This document shows positions 22,430-34,424 of a stretch of DNA of 64,000 bases, one piece after another (position 1 is the stretch's first letter; every line of letters starts with the position of its first letter). The notes beneath the pieces were generated by a model. It ran no database searches. It saw only the letters and a list, made by a program, of their open reading frames with translations, and was not told the DNA's origin. The position numbers were made by a program, and so were the translations under genes. The DNA lies in NCBI GenBank assembly GCA_033060915.1, contig CM065385.1, forward strand, positions 18,102,501-18,166,500, in the 5' to 3' direction. The DNA is from Euryodendron excelsum (lineage: Eukaryota > Streptophyta > Magnoliopsida > Ericales > Pentaphylacaceae).

Positions 22430-23655
22430 AGGGGCATTTAAAAGCATCTATAATTTTAGCCAATTACAAATTGCTACATGTAACAAAGGCCTCAAATCAA
22501 AATTTTTTGATGGTCAAATCACGTGCCATCACATGTTAAATTAATATTTATCTCTTTAAAAAATAAATAAACAAAGAGATAATTATTAAACAAGTCTTGA
22601 TAAATATTGATTTCATCTTTTTACAAATAAAAATAATAAAGAGATAATAATCAAGTAGCAAGAATTTTATTAGGACTCTCCTTCACTGTTAACTATAAAT
22701 AGGATGTCCTCCATCAAATTGAGAAAAAAAAATTAACAAAACAATTATGCAGACAGAGTTCAAGACGAAAGAATTCTCCCTAAAAATTCTAATATAAAAG
22801 AAAGGATGCTCTATCGGATTTAAGCCTCTAAAGCCTTGAAAAACTTTCTTATTTAAATAATTTTTCATATCTAAGTCTTAGATCTTAAGGCACAAATCAT
22901 GACAGAAAGCTCTATTAGAATGAAGCATCTAAAGCCCTAACATCTTTCCTGCCTAAGCCCTAGATCACAAACAATTGTTCATGATGAAGCTCCATCAATG
23001 AGTTGGTGACGAAATCTCAACAAGTTTATTATTTTCCTCTAGTAAAGATTCAGCAAATTTATTATTTCTTTCTACTAAATTGAAGGAGATATCAAAATTG
23101 AAGTGGGAATGAGCCATCAAGCTCTCAAGTCAAGTTCTACAAATTTATTATCTTCTTCTATTAAATTGGAGAAATATTCAAATTGATTTGAAAACAAGCC
23201 ATCAAACTCTCAAATTAAGTCTTACAAATATATTATTTTCTTCTACAAAATTGAAAGAGATATCAAAATTGATTTGAAAACAAACCGTCAAACCCTCAAG
23301 TCAAGCACCTACAAATTCATTATTTTCTTTTACTAAATTAAAAAATCTACCCATATTAATTTAGAAACAAACCGTCAAGCACTGAAGTTAAGAGAATCTA
23401 TCCATATTGATGTGGATATAAGCTATCAAACTCTCAAGTCAACTCATTACAAATTCATCATCTTCTTTTACCAAATTGGAGAAGATAGAAAGATTTTCAT
23501 ATTCGATTCAGGATCAAGATGCCAAGCACTCGAATCAACATAGAGAAGAATCAGAAGATAATTTTCTATGCAAAATATCCCAGGAATTGTAGTCACTTTC
23601 TTAAACTTGATAAATTTACTTTCCTCATATTTTTATGTGTACACACCTCTTAAAT
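22430..23655 (+). mobile_element. LTR-like direct repeat, downstream copy
   Basis: Diverged copy of 20875-22061, offset about 1.56-1.61 kb, with the same TATA box and internal tandem units. Indels between the copies show that they are old. Confidence 0.5.
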
Positions 23656-23872
23656 GACAAAATTGAATGCAGGATTTAAAACTCCCGCGAAGACTTGGAT
23701 TCAAGCTCATGAATATATTTAAGAGACAGAAATCATCTGCTCATGAATAAACTTCCGTTCCCCAGTTAAGGATTACGTACACACCACCCATTTACAAAAT
23801 GCACATCCCATGCTCTGCCATTGTTAAAACCTCTGCCTGTGATTGCTGAGAAATTCTTTTTGAGAGAGAGAG

Positions 23873-24334
23873 ACAGAGAGAGAGCAACCGACAATGTTAG
23901 TTCAATAGTTGAGAATTTTACAATGTTTCCTATATCATAAACATATATAAATGTGATAATTTACACGTAATCAAATGAGCTTTGACTACAGAGACCACCA
24001 ATGTCATGCTTCAACAAGCCGTGAAGTAAATAAAAGGGATAATAAGGAATTTCAAAAGGCTCTCCCTATTCTCTCCAACACTGAAACACACATTTCTGCC
24101 CTCCAAACGAAAAAAAGGGAGTTAGTATCCCCACTGAAGATCTGCTTGAAAATGAAATTACACTTCCAGAGAGCGTCCGGGGCCATATCTGTAGCTACTC
24201 AAAACGTTGATGTCAAGGTTGCCCCACAAACAAACTCAAATTAAACCACCTCACCGGTTGTTTTCCTTCTGGGTGCTATAATTTCTGCTCTAAGTGACTT
24301 GGTGTTCACGGGAAGACTGCTTATAAAGATCTCC
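23873..24334 (-). other. PAT: 3' UTR / downstream flank of the intact PAT gene
   Basis: Runs from the stop codon of the intact gene to a GA-rich stretch. It is similar to 11686-12055 behind the other copy. No clear polyadenylation signal was singled out. Confidence 0.5.
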
Positions 24335-24763
24335 TTAATTGCTTCCGTTTCTTCTACCCGAACTCGAGTGGTATCTCTCTGACAGAGACATGGGCACCTG
24401 CAGTTCCAAACCCAAACTCAAATCAACATCAGGAGATCGCTGAGGCAACCTGTCACTGCCTCTACTTCGAATATCCCCAGCTTCTTCAAAGTTACGACGT
24501 TGGGATATCTTCAGAAAATCATCACCCATCTCCAGGTCATCTTCTACTTTTGCACGTCTGCTGCTCCCCCCAGAATCATCTACTTCTGCCTCCCGGGTTG
24601 GACCCTTGGGAGGCCTCGGTGCCTCTTCTTGGACATATGCATGAAAATTGCTTCTTGAAGGCTCTATCTTGGTGCAGAAAACTTCAAGAAAATTGTTCAG
24701 ACAGCCCCGGTCATAGATATTGGGCCTGTCATCTGCTCTGTAGCGAAAATTCTCATATGTGGT
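24335..24763 (-). CDS. PAT: PAT copy 2, exon 5
   Basis: 142 codons plus TAA, after an ATCCAG acceptor. Starts with the TTYENFRYR motif. The rest is the hydrophilic cytosolic tail, rich in Arg, Ser, Asp and Glu, ending GRRNGSN. Open sequence upstream of the acceptor is intron, not coding. Confidence 0.9.
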   Translation of the reverse strand, partial: TTYENFRYRADDRPNIYDRGCLNNFLEVFCTKIEPSRSNFHAYVQEEAPRPPKGPTREAEVDDSGGSSRRAKVEDDLEMGDDFLKISQRRNFEEAGDIRSRGSDRLPQRSPDVDLSLGLELQVPMSLSERYHSSSGRRNGSN

Positions 24764-27700
24764 CTGGATATCATTACAGATCAAATAAGAAAAATAAAGA
24801 TGTGGGAAGGGCAGGCTATGGTAGAAATTGAGCAGAAAGGTTGCACAAAAGAAATAACAGAAGACACGGCTTAGGTTTATTAAAACAAGTTCACTGGCAC
24901 ATTTGCAACATTGGATTAACCTAATGACTGTGATACGGACAATTCTGAGAGCAATGAGACAGATGAAGCTAACCTGCCACATGCAGGGAAAAAGCTGTTT
25001 TATTTTTATTTTTTATTAATAGGGCAAAAGCTGTAATTTCTGGTAACAAAATGTACAATTGTACAACATGCATCTTTGCATTAAATGTTTGATTAATAGT
25101 GCGAAGATGAAATAACACGTTTTACCACTGCAAAGCTTTACGTATTTAGGAAAAATCTAATTTTATCATTTTTTAGTGAAAAGACTTAAAAGAGTGCTAA
25201 GCTGAAAACATGCTGTGGACAAAGCCCGTTAAGCCCCTCTTGCAATTACCGTAACATAGATTTCAACTTTTCACATAGCATCTCTAGCATAACACACAGA
25301 AAAAGATGAAAATAAAATTGACAATGAAAACCCCACATCAAAAGGAACATTCCTGAGAAAAACCAGACTTGTAAAAAATAAACATATAAATGTGACAGAA
25401 ACCAGTAATTCTGCAAACCAAAGATGTATACCATTAGTGTACATATGGTGCTCTGTCCTTTGGCATTAATTAGTGGCCCAAATACAGAGTTGGTGGCATC
25501 ATGAATGAACAAAGGATTTTGGAGCTTTGCCCCATGGATGTTGGGTTTTCATTTTCAATTTTATCATAAAATGATAGGAGTCTGAATCTATGAAAAAAGA
25601 GACAACTAGCCTCGTAGTACAAAGGAAGAATAAATTTTTTTCGCAACAGAAGAAAGAGCTGACCTGGTTTGTCCCTATAAGATACGAATGGAAGCCAGTG
25701 AGACCCCCCACAAACCACAGTAAGACGAAACAATAAGCCATTAGTACCACGGATGCAGGTGACTCTTTCATAGCCTTCCAAACAGTTCCATAGTCATTCA
25801 CCAGAAATTTCATGTACAAAGCTGACATTGAAAAGACGAACATGCAGAGCAGAGCTGAAGAAGAAACAAACAGAAAGAAGTAACGGTAGTTGCGCTGCAT
25901 AAAAACACTCATAATTAGCTTTGTAAAATGGCATTTCCAGAAAATCAGCAGCAAAAGAGTTAAAAGATAATAAAAATAAAAAACTACTCATCAAGGAAAA
26001 AATATAAAAAAAAAAGCTTCTCCTTTCAGAAGTGCTTGTCTTTGATGGAATCTTGTTATTTCTGTCTAATCAACTCAACTAGGTCTAATACAATAACACC
26101 AAGATCTCTTCAACTGTTTAATGCTTTTCAATATGCTGACTGAGCTGCAACTTGATTCAATATTTACATAGACCAAAACCTTATCAAAATACCACAAACA
26201 AAATTGTTTGTGTACTGCAAGTTATAATTACAGTATTACCTTATCAATCAGGTACACCTGATCATCAGAGGTAAAATTGACTAACCTACAATTTTAAGTA
26301 GTTTCAGATCTTAAAACAAGTTAAGAATGTGACCACAAAATGAAACAATTGATGAGCCATGGGTTAGTTTCACAATTAATAGGAAATATAACATAGCTAT
26401 TTAAGGCAGTGTCGCAATCTTATTTGCGCAAATCATAACTTGACCCATTTCCTTACTTAAGAGAGATTTAGGCGGATTAACTTTTCACATACTTCAATAA
26501 CTCAGCTAGCTTTCCCAATTGTTAACTGAATTATTTATCACAATGTTGAAATTTCACCTTTTTCTACCTTCCTACCTACATCAGACTTTCCTATAAAAAA
26601 AAAATTTCCAAGCCTGACTTTTTATGATTCTGTCCAGGCATGTCTTTTAAATCTCAATTTGATGGAGTAGTTGGAATTATAGGGCCAATTGATAGACCAG
26701 TCCCATGTCCATCAGAGGAACAAGGATATGGAGGGAAAAACCAAAAAAAGTAAAAAATGAACAAGAAAATAAAGAATTGCAAGAAGTTCAAGAAGGAATA
26801 GCTATGAGCATATTAACGCTGCGTTTGGATTGGGGGGTATGTGGGGGAAGTGACGGGTCTGGAAGGAAAACGTTAGGTAATATTATGTTTGGATTGATTT
26901 TAAGGAGGGGAACAAAAGTGAATGGACGAAGGAAGAGATGGCACACATTTTAAGCACTTTTCTTTCCCTCCAAAACTGGGAGGAAACGGAAAGGAAGGGA
27001 AGTGGTTGTTATTATTTGTTTCTTTTAATTCCAAGTATATCCATTAATTTATAAAAAAATTAATTCATACAGAAGAGTTGCATTATGCACCTCCCTTTCC
27101 TTTTTTAATTATTGTCAAACCAAACAAGAGGAAGGAAAGATCACTTCCCTTTCCCTCTTGATTAACCAGACAAGATGGGAGATATTTTCCTTCACTTCCC
27201 TTCTCCTCCCTTCTATTTCCCTTGTAATTTACTCTTCCCCTCACTTCCCCTCCCCTCTATCCAAACGAAGCGTAAAGTACATACCTTTCCAATGCATTGC
27301 CCCACCCAAGGGCAATGATGATCAAATCGTTCCACGCAATTGTCGCATATGGAGCAATGAGAGCACCGAGGAGGTCGATATAGCATGCATGTATCACAAT
27401 ATTTAACCTTAACAGGCAAGCCATTAACAAAGACTTCCTTAATGCGGGGTAATCTTGGTGTTGCTCTTCCACCAGCCTCAATTGAAGCTGAAGATTCATA
27501 ACAGAACTCTTCCTCTGGAGGATGTGAATTGCGGGGAACAATGCCTGGGTCATGAGCGGAGGTCAAAAGAAGAAGCACCAACACCTATTAGGAAAACTAA
27601 GGGATTAGCATCAGCCACATCAAGAAAACCACTAGAGAGAGGGAGAGAGAAAAAAGTAAGCATAAACTCAACTACACACATTTACATCAATTGTAAAATG

Positions 27701-30289
27701 ACACAACTGAATCTACAAATCAAGGGCACAGAGTAACAGAAAAACCCCTGGTTTTGAGGAGCTTAAAGGAAAACTGCAAAGTCAGGCCAGCTAATTGCAA
27801 CTGCAATTCAGAGAATTGCTTTTAGTTTTTCACTTTTTTTTTATTCCTTTTAGGGTGGGGGATTGGGAGGCAGTTGGGTGCTGACCCACAGGCACACTTG
27901 GAGGGTGTCAGAATAGCTTTTGGATTCCAAAGAAAGAAGAGAAGATTGAGCTACATTTCAATTAAGTTCAATGAAACAAGGGCCACAAAAAAGGTAGGCT
28001 AAGAGAACTAACATAGATTGTGAAGATAATTGCCACCACCAGAATTGTATATCCAGCATTGTAAGATGGAAACTTATGGAGGAGGTTCCTCGCAACGAGT
28101 GTACAAAAGATGACAACAGGAACAAGGATCAGCAACAAGGTAACTAGCAGTGACCTAGCATCTGGTCCAAATATCAGCCTCCCATTGAAGATAAATATCT
28201 GCACAGAAGAGACAGAAAACATTATGTTCGGTGAAATTTTAACAGGAAAGAAAGTAAATTTGACAAATCATGTGCTAAAAGCCATAAGAGAATCTTCTTC
28301 CATTTTTTATTATTATTTTTTTGGAGCTTTTATATCTTGATCAGTAAAACAAATATAAAAAACAGTAGCATAGTTATAGCAAGGAGAACTTGAGAAGTAA
28401 TGGATATTCAATCTGTTAGTCTGTTATTGGGGAATAACAAGCATCATTTCTTCTTCTACATTTTTTTTCCATATAATGTGCATCATATTTTACAAACAGA
28501 ACATCAATAGTTCTACCAAGTATGTTGACACCACCTGGAAATCTCCCCCATTCTCCCATGATGTCGAATTGTTTGGTAATAGTTTACAACCAAAATGTAC
28601 TTTAATCCTCAGAGAAACTTTCTAGTGGATATTAATGATTTCTGTGCAGTAACTTTACCATTGCGAACTACATTTCGACACCTCTGAAGATTGGAGTTCT
28701 GTCAAATTTGAAACTTCCATGATAAGGAAGAAAAAGAAATAAGTGCATGACGAATATAAATTAAATTTTGTCGTTGGATAAAGTAAACCTAAAGCCCCAT
28801 GATAATACCTTTCAAAAACTAGAAAATACTCAAAAATGATCAAGAAAAACAATTTGTTCACAAACATGGGAGCGACAACTTAATTTTTACAAGTAAAGCA
28901 ATTTATCAAATTAATGGTCATCTTCAACCTATTACAGAGAGACCAAAAATCTCAGCTGTTCCTTACCAGCCCAGTCACAGAGGGAAAAGAAACAAGGTTG
29001 GAAGGATGTCACAGTAACTAAAACAATGATTGAAGCAGGAAAACTGAGGAATTTGACAGTTTTCTTAGAGAGAAAGAAATATAGTACTTTTATAAAAGTT
29101 AAACTTGAGTACAATGCTTGAAAACTCACATGCTGAAAAGTTTCCTGCTTGAGGAATCCAAGGAATGTGAGTGCAAAGATTCTGATGCTGCTTATATTGG
29201 TTGAAGTTTCAAAATATGCCTACTAGAGAGACTATACAAGATAAGAGTAGCAAATTAAATGTTGTAACAATCAGAAAGGTTAGAAAACATGATGCAGATA
29301 AAAAAAAAAAAGCTCATAAAGATGCAAATTCAAAGGAAGTGGCTTCAATTTCAATGAGGATCCACACTGCATAATTAATTTTGGAGTGATATCAAATCTT
29401 GTTTTATGCTTTCCTTAAGTTAATAAGATGCTGACTCAGTTTTGGTTATGTTTCAGTACATTTCAAGAGTAAAGTACTTTTCTGATAATCTTCAGTAGAC
29501 ATCGGAATTAATTGCTGTGGTCCATGGATCTGAGTTTGGCTCAAGATATGTTAGTGGGTCCTTATGTATGGTTTTTAGTTAGGTTTGGTGAGCTTTGTAA
29601 ATTGTAAAAGTCTGAAGTTTCTAATGTTGACCTCACAATCCTTAGTGGAAGTATGACTTGTCAGAAAGCTGACATATATACTCTTTCAATTTCAATGCCT
29701 ATCAGTGTTAGTGAATTTTCAGGTGCTCTTTAAGTTCTCTTATGACTGCAATTTAATCTAGGTGTGATGCCTGATCTTATCCAAATGAGATGCCTAGCTT
29801 ATTATTGTGCTTCTTCTTCTATTTCTTTTCTATTCTCCGCAAGCAGCTTTTCAATATTAACCACAATTAACTGATGATTTCCCTATTTCTTCAACCTACT
29901 TCCTACTTCCATAATCCTAATCGGCTAGCCTGCCATAATGTCTTCAGCCACCAAAACCCCAAGAAAGGCATTTTCAAAATATTCTAGCAGTTTCTCCCTT
30001 ATTTTCCTGCAACCGAACATCTCCAAAACTGAACCCATTCCCTTACTTCAACCATTTATCCTAGGCCACAAAAGAACACAACCAGCCACTTAGTTACTGA
30101 TCACAGGTACTTTTACCAGTCCATAACAACCCTCAACCACTTTGTTTTCCTTGCTCAATTAAAACCCAAACCCTTGATCCTTTCTTGCATCCTTCAAAGA
30201 TATCAAAGCCTCAAAGTTTCCAAAACTCTGATTAACCTAGAGATTTTTGGATATTTATGAATAAATATAGTGTATTACCCCTCCCCCCA

Positions 30290-30320
<31 letters not shown>

Positions 30321-33147
30321 TTCAACAAAAATCCTAGGTCCACCTCTGCTGGCAGGTACATGAAATAGCTTAACTGTACACCATTAATACATCCAGTCTG
30401 TTACTCATGTATACCTTTTGGAATACAGAGGATCACATGTATCTTGATAGATATTGGCATAGATTGCTAATAGAATGAATAATGCAATGCTTGTTTTACA
30501 ACAAGCACACATGTTATAACTCCTTATTAGAATAAGAGCATTTATAATATTTGTGTACACTGTGGCCTCCCTTCCCCACCTCCCCAACAACCCACACATC
30601 CAGTCTGTTACTCATGTATGCCTTTTGGAATACAGAGGATCACATGTATCTTGATAGATATTGGCATAGATTGCTGATAGAATGAATAATGCAATGCTTG
30701 TTTTACAACAAGCACACATGTTATAACTACTTATTAGAATAAGAGCATTTATAATATTTGTGTACACTGTGGCCTCCCTTCCCCCCCCCCCCTCCCCAAC
30801 AACCCCACCCCCCCCCCCCCCCCCCCCCCCCCCCCCGCTCTTCTCTCTCTCTTTCTCCTTTTCTCTCGCAATAAGTATTCCATCTTTTCTTATCCCCATA
30901 AGCATAAACATACCGAATGCGGAATGATTAATTATATGGATAAGCCGTGATTGGCAGAGCTAATTTTATTGCTTCTGATATCATCTAAAGCAATGAACTG
31001 ATCAACTCCCCTATATCATTCTGATAGCAGTAAAGAATGCTCTGGCTATAATATTTCCTATCAAAGGAAAAAAAAACCTATAAAAGAAGAGGAAAAACCC
31101 ACCATGAACACATCTCCTGTCAAATTGGCAATTACATGGTGGCTAACTGAGATAGCATTTTTATGCATAAGGCACCAAATAGCCACCTTCATTCTAGAAT
31201 TGCTTTCCTCAAAGGTCTGGATCACACCAGGATAGCCTTGCACACCCAAGTCACCTATGCCTTGCTTTGCTGAGTTGTTTCTAACACTTTCAAGTAGAAG
31301 AAAAGAAAACTCTCTATAACTTTTTTCCATTCAACCAGATAAGATTAGTTCTTCAAAGCCCTCCATAATAGTCAGTCAAGACAATACACATAAAACTCCT
31401 CACAAAATGCCCCCCATCAACCAAAATCTGCTCACCTGTACAATCTAGAAGCCTTTTGAAAACCCAAACCAAATTTCCCTCCCTTCACCCTCCTTCAGAA
31501 CCACCAAAAGTCTATTCCCATCTCACAATTTTACCCCTCATACAATATTTTGTTCTACTCTCCTTTATAAGCTATGTCATGGACTGTTTATAATTCCCCT
31601 TAAAAAGTAAATAAGGATCTGCTTGAGCAAAAAGGAAAAACAATAAAAAAATCATCACTTATCAAATAGAAGGGATTTGAATCTTTACCAAAAAAATTAT
31701 TGAGTTAATTGTAAAGAGAACCAACCACTTATAAAAATAATTGGTAACAAATTTTCATATATATACAAACACATTTATGTATGTATGTATGTATGTATGT
31801 ATGTTATTTCAACAAACGCAAAAACTGAATTGACTACTGAAGAAGAGACCAACATATCTGTAATTTTCTTTGGCGAGAATCACAATAATGACATGCACCA
31901 CAGGGAAAGAAAGGGCATAATTGGCTCATCTGGCTTGAAGCAAAAACATTTGACACCCATCACCCATAACAGCATGTGCAAGTCCATAGGATTTCATCTT
32001 CAAATACACAAAAAAATACCTCAAGCAAACTATCCAACATAACCTTAATAAGCACTACAGACTGATTCTTCAACCAAACTTCCTAGCTTACTCTCAAACA
32101 AGAAGCATGGACTATGCCATAAAGTTGCCCCTTTGAACAAAAAATAAAAGCACTGCATCTGAAACTTCAAAAAATGACATGCAAAATTCAAAAGTTGTAC
32201 TCACAACTAGGTAAATTCAGTTAGCCCTACTCAATCTACTTGGCACTCAAGGGAGTGATATTGAATTAGCTTTTGGAGAAAACCTTCTTGCAAACATGTT
32301 TTCCAACACCAAAACCATCATGACACCACCAATCCTCCCAACTTCAATCCAAAATTAACTCAGAAGCATCATTTTTTTTTACAAATTAAGGCAACATTCC
32401 AGATGAATATCCAAGCATAATAACACCTCTCTCAGAAAATTAATCACCATCACTCATAGCAACACATTCTACTAGTCAGTCATTGCTTAAAGCCCTAAAT
32501 GTCCATAAAACCACTATCCACCAAGCCAAACCCCCTTTTAGACTTTTCATCTACATCTCAAGTCGTAGAACATTAAAATCAAATCCACTAATTTGAATTG
32601 AAGAAGTCAAAAGAGTAAAACAAGAACAACAAAAAATTACAGGCAGTGTATTCCAATTTCATATTATTCTATTCAGTGTTCATTACAGTACAAGTGCAGC
32701 ACCTTCTTCCTAATGTAACCTCAACAACTATAATTGAAATGGATTGGAAATAGATAAAAATAATTTCATTAGCCACTGGACTTCACTTCTACGTTCCCAG
32801 AAAATGGTATCCATAGTCCAAAAAACCATCAATAAATAAATAAATAATCAAACATAAGTCATACACAAGATCCAAATTGAAACCCAATTGAAATATCACC
32901 TAGATAGACACTCCATCCAACAACTCCGAAAGATCAAACCCTTATGAAGGACAAAAACAATCAGAAAACGACAAAAGCCAACAAACCCAGGTTAAATTCA
33001 GAATAACCCAACGGCGGTAAGCACAATTTAAGCATTGCCATGTTCGCGACTCATCCAGAAACAACATCAACAGCACGAAAATTAACTGCAGAATAAAGGA
33101 AACCTTACGTTTCTTCCCTTCCAAACTTGGTACACGCGCTTCGCCAT
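24335..33147 (-). CDS. PAT: DHHC-type protein S-acyltransferase (palmitoyltransferase)
   Basis: Transfers a fatty acyl group (usually palmitate) from acyl-CoA to cysteines of target proteins at cell membranes. Exons are 33109-33147, 28013-28198, 27285-27584, 25664-25894 and 24335-24763; all introns are GT-AG and phase 0, giving 394 residues. Visible features are membrane segments at about 31-52, 63-84, 180-202 and 223-248; a DPG motif at 87-89; the Cys-rich domain with Zn ligands C138, C141, H151, C152, C155, C158, H164 and C172; the catalytic DHHC at 163-166; and TTYE at 253-256. The soluble C-terminal tail has a conserved NNF-E-FC-KI-PS-NF stretch. The start [11 protein letters not shown] fits the plant PAT clade with short N-termini (Arabidopsis PAT08/At4g24630 type, from memory). 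The second copy at 12056-19554 is frameshifted, so this is probably the functional one. Family certain, orthology uncertain. Confidence 0.93.
25664..25894 (-). CDS. PAT: PAT copy 2, exon 4
   Basis: 77 codons with transmembrane segments 3 and 4. Starts [16 protein letters not shown] and ends [13 protein letters not shown] before a GTCAGC donor. Confidence 0.93.
26817..27272. mobile_element. Tourist/Harbinger-like MITE abutting exon 3 donor
   Basis: Inverted ends CGCTGCGTTTGGA and TCCAAACGAAGCG are flanked by a direct TAA on both sides (26814-26816 and 27273-27275). A 3-bp TAA duplication is typical of PIF/Harbinger elements. It sits in intron 3 of PAT copy 2, with its edge 12 bp inside the intron from the GT donor at 27284. 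PAT copy 1 has no such insert and shows the approximate empty site. Confidence 0.75.
27285..27584 (-). CDS. PAT: PAT copy 2, exon 3 with DHHC domain
   Basis: 100 codons, from an AATAG acceptor to a GTATGT donor. Starts [19 protein letters not shown], contains the [15 protein letters not shown] stretch and [18 protein letters not shown]. All Cys and His ligands of the family consensus are present. Confidence 0.95.
28013..28198 (-). CDS. PAT: PAT copy 2, exon 2
   Basis: 62 codons between a TGTGCAG acceptor and a GTTAGT donor. Encodes [17 protein letters not shown], the first transmembrane segment, the SYNAGY stretch and the start of the second segment. Confidence 0.92.
30290..30318. repeat. 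Poly(C) tract
   Basis: 29 Cs in a row, preceded by shorter C-runs from 30278. It lies in intron 1 of PAT copy 2. Confidence 0.95.
30391..30800. repeat. 207-bp tandem duplication
   Basis: ATCCAGTCTGTTACTCATGTAT at 30391 recurs at 30598, and the following 200 bases are almost identical. Both units end in a C-rich stretch. The near identity points to a recent duplication. Confidence 0.92.
30781..30836. repeat. Poly(C) tracts after the tandem duplication
   Basis: C-runs at 30781-30792 and 30808-30836 (29 Cs). Apparent Gly-rich reading frames on the other strand come only from this tract. Confidence 0.95.
31776..31804. repeat. (TATG)n microsatellite
   Basis: Seven tetranucleotide units in intron 1 of PAT copy 2. 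The rest of this intron (28199-33108) holds no gene. Parts at 29490-30240 and 31690-32950 match intron 1 of copy 1. Confidence 0.9.
33109..33147 (-). CDS. PAT: PAT copy 2, exon 1 ([13 protein letters not shown])
   Basis: 13 codons from the ATG at 33147 to a GTAAGG donor. No longer in-frame start is needed. The RVYQVWKG stretch is the usual N-terminal motif of this family, and the copy-1 exon is nearly identical. Intron 1 is about 4.9 kb. Confidence 0.88.
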
Positions 33148-33420
33148 GAGGAGTGGTTTTCACTATGCAAGAAGAGAATCGAAGATTTGGCACGGGCAAT
33201 GGTTCACTTTCATTCTGTGCTGTCTGAAAATTCGCGTAAAAGGAAAAAGCGCGGTCCTCTGGTTCAAATGGGGTGGATTGAATGATGATGAATTTGTAGC
33301 TTTCGGTAGCTGGCTTTGACAAGTCTCTCTCTCTCCACACTTTCGCTCTCTACTTCGGGAATTAGCAAAGAATGGGAATATGGGAGTTGGGGACAAGGAT
33401 CGTGAAGTTAGGAATGTTTG
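33148..33420 (-). promoter_or_regulatory. PAT: 5' leader / proximal promoter of intact PAT gene
   Basis: This block is similar to 19555-19760 upstream of the other copy. On the gene strand it includes an interrupted GA/CT-rich tract (about 33320-33355). No unambiguous TATA box was identified. The limits are inferred from homology between the copies. Confidence 0.35.
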
Positions 33421-33674
33421 AGATATAAGTGAAGGAATCTATGATTGATTTGATTTTCTTAACACTTGGAATGTCCGAATTACCCATATCGAATGTAAGA
33501 TTTATCAACTTTCTGGGGTAGGTTGAGTGGCTGTTTAGGAATTAAGTTCAATGTTTCCACATGTAGCACAGATATACATACATGTAACTGCAGGCGAAAT
33601 ATTGGCTGCCAAAGAATCTTGGTTTACGTACACATTTTAATTGCTTAGTTGTGAATTCGGAAGTATAGCATAAA

Positions 33675-34060
33675 AAATTTATATTTGCTTTGGATGCTTT
33701 CTTGTGATGCTGTTTTTGATGTTTATACATTAAAAAATTCTACTCTTGGTAGTGGCAATAGCAATGATTATTTTTAAATCATAACTCCAAAAAAATTGAG
33801 TGTTTTGGTTTAAACTGAGAATTAAATGAATCACAAAAACATTATTATGTATAGAAATTCTATACAATATTATATTTTTTGGAAGCTATCTTGTGATGTT
33901 GTTTTGATGTTTATGCATTGGAGAATTCTACTCTTATAAAACATTTTACCAAATCACGTGACAGTGACTGTGACAATAATATTTTTTAAATTATAAATAA
34001 AAATATAGGGAGTTTTGATTTGAACATATAATTGAATGAACAGCAAAAACAACAATATAG
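33675..34060. repeat. Two ~189-bp tandem units upstream of PAT copy 2
   Basis: CTTGTGATG followed by TGTTTTTGATGTTTAT at 33701 recurs at 33890. The following AATTCTACTCTT and TTGAGTGTTTTGGTTTAAAC-type blocks also repeat. A single unit exists upstream of copy 1 (about 19930-19970). Confidence 0.7.
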
Positions 34061-34424
34061 TTGAAAATTCTATTTAAAACTCCATTTGTAGATTTTTTTT
34101 TTTTTTTTGTTTTGTTAGTTAAAACCTTATTTATACTTAGATGTAGGTGCATGCACATAATAACTGTCCATGTGGCATTTATAACAAGAGAAAATACGAT
34201 TAAATGGTTCCATATAATGAACTTGGTGGTAGTGATAATTTCTGAAAGGTACTAAATTTATATTTCTACCCTGAACACAAGTTTTATATTAATTGGGGGT
34301 TGAGAACAATCATAAGAATATAAGAAATGTGATACGGCTTCAATTTGAAGTTTTTACCAAACTTGAGCGTTGACTTTTACAATAATATAAATTATTTGAA
34401 TGATCATTTACCATAATTTGACCT

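Noticed and set aside
24764..24982. Coding extension upstream of PAT exon 5 (open frame starting MWQVSF)
   Set aside because: An ATCCAG acceptor at 24764-24769 precedes TTYENF, the known start of the TTxE motif. The upstream part has no family similarity and is intron 4.
30612..30911. Gly-rich minus-strand frame
   Set aside because: It is produced by the poly(C) tract and a tandem duplication in an intron.
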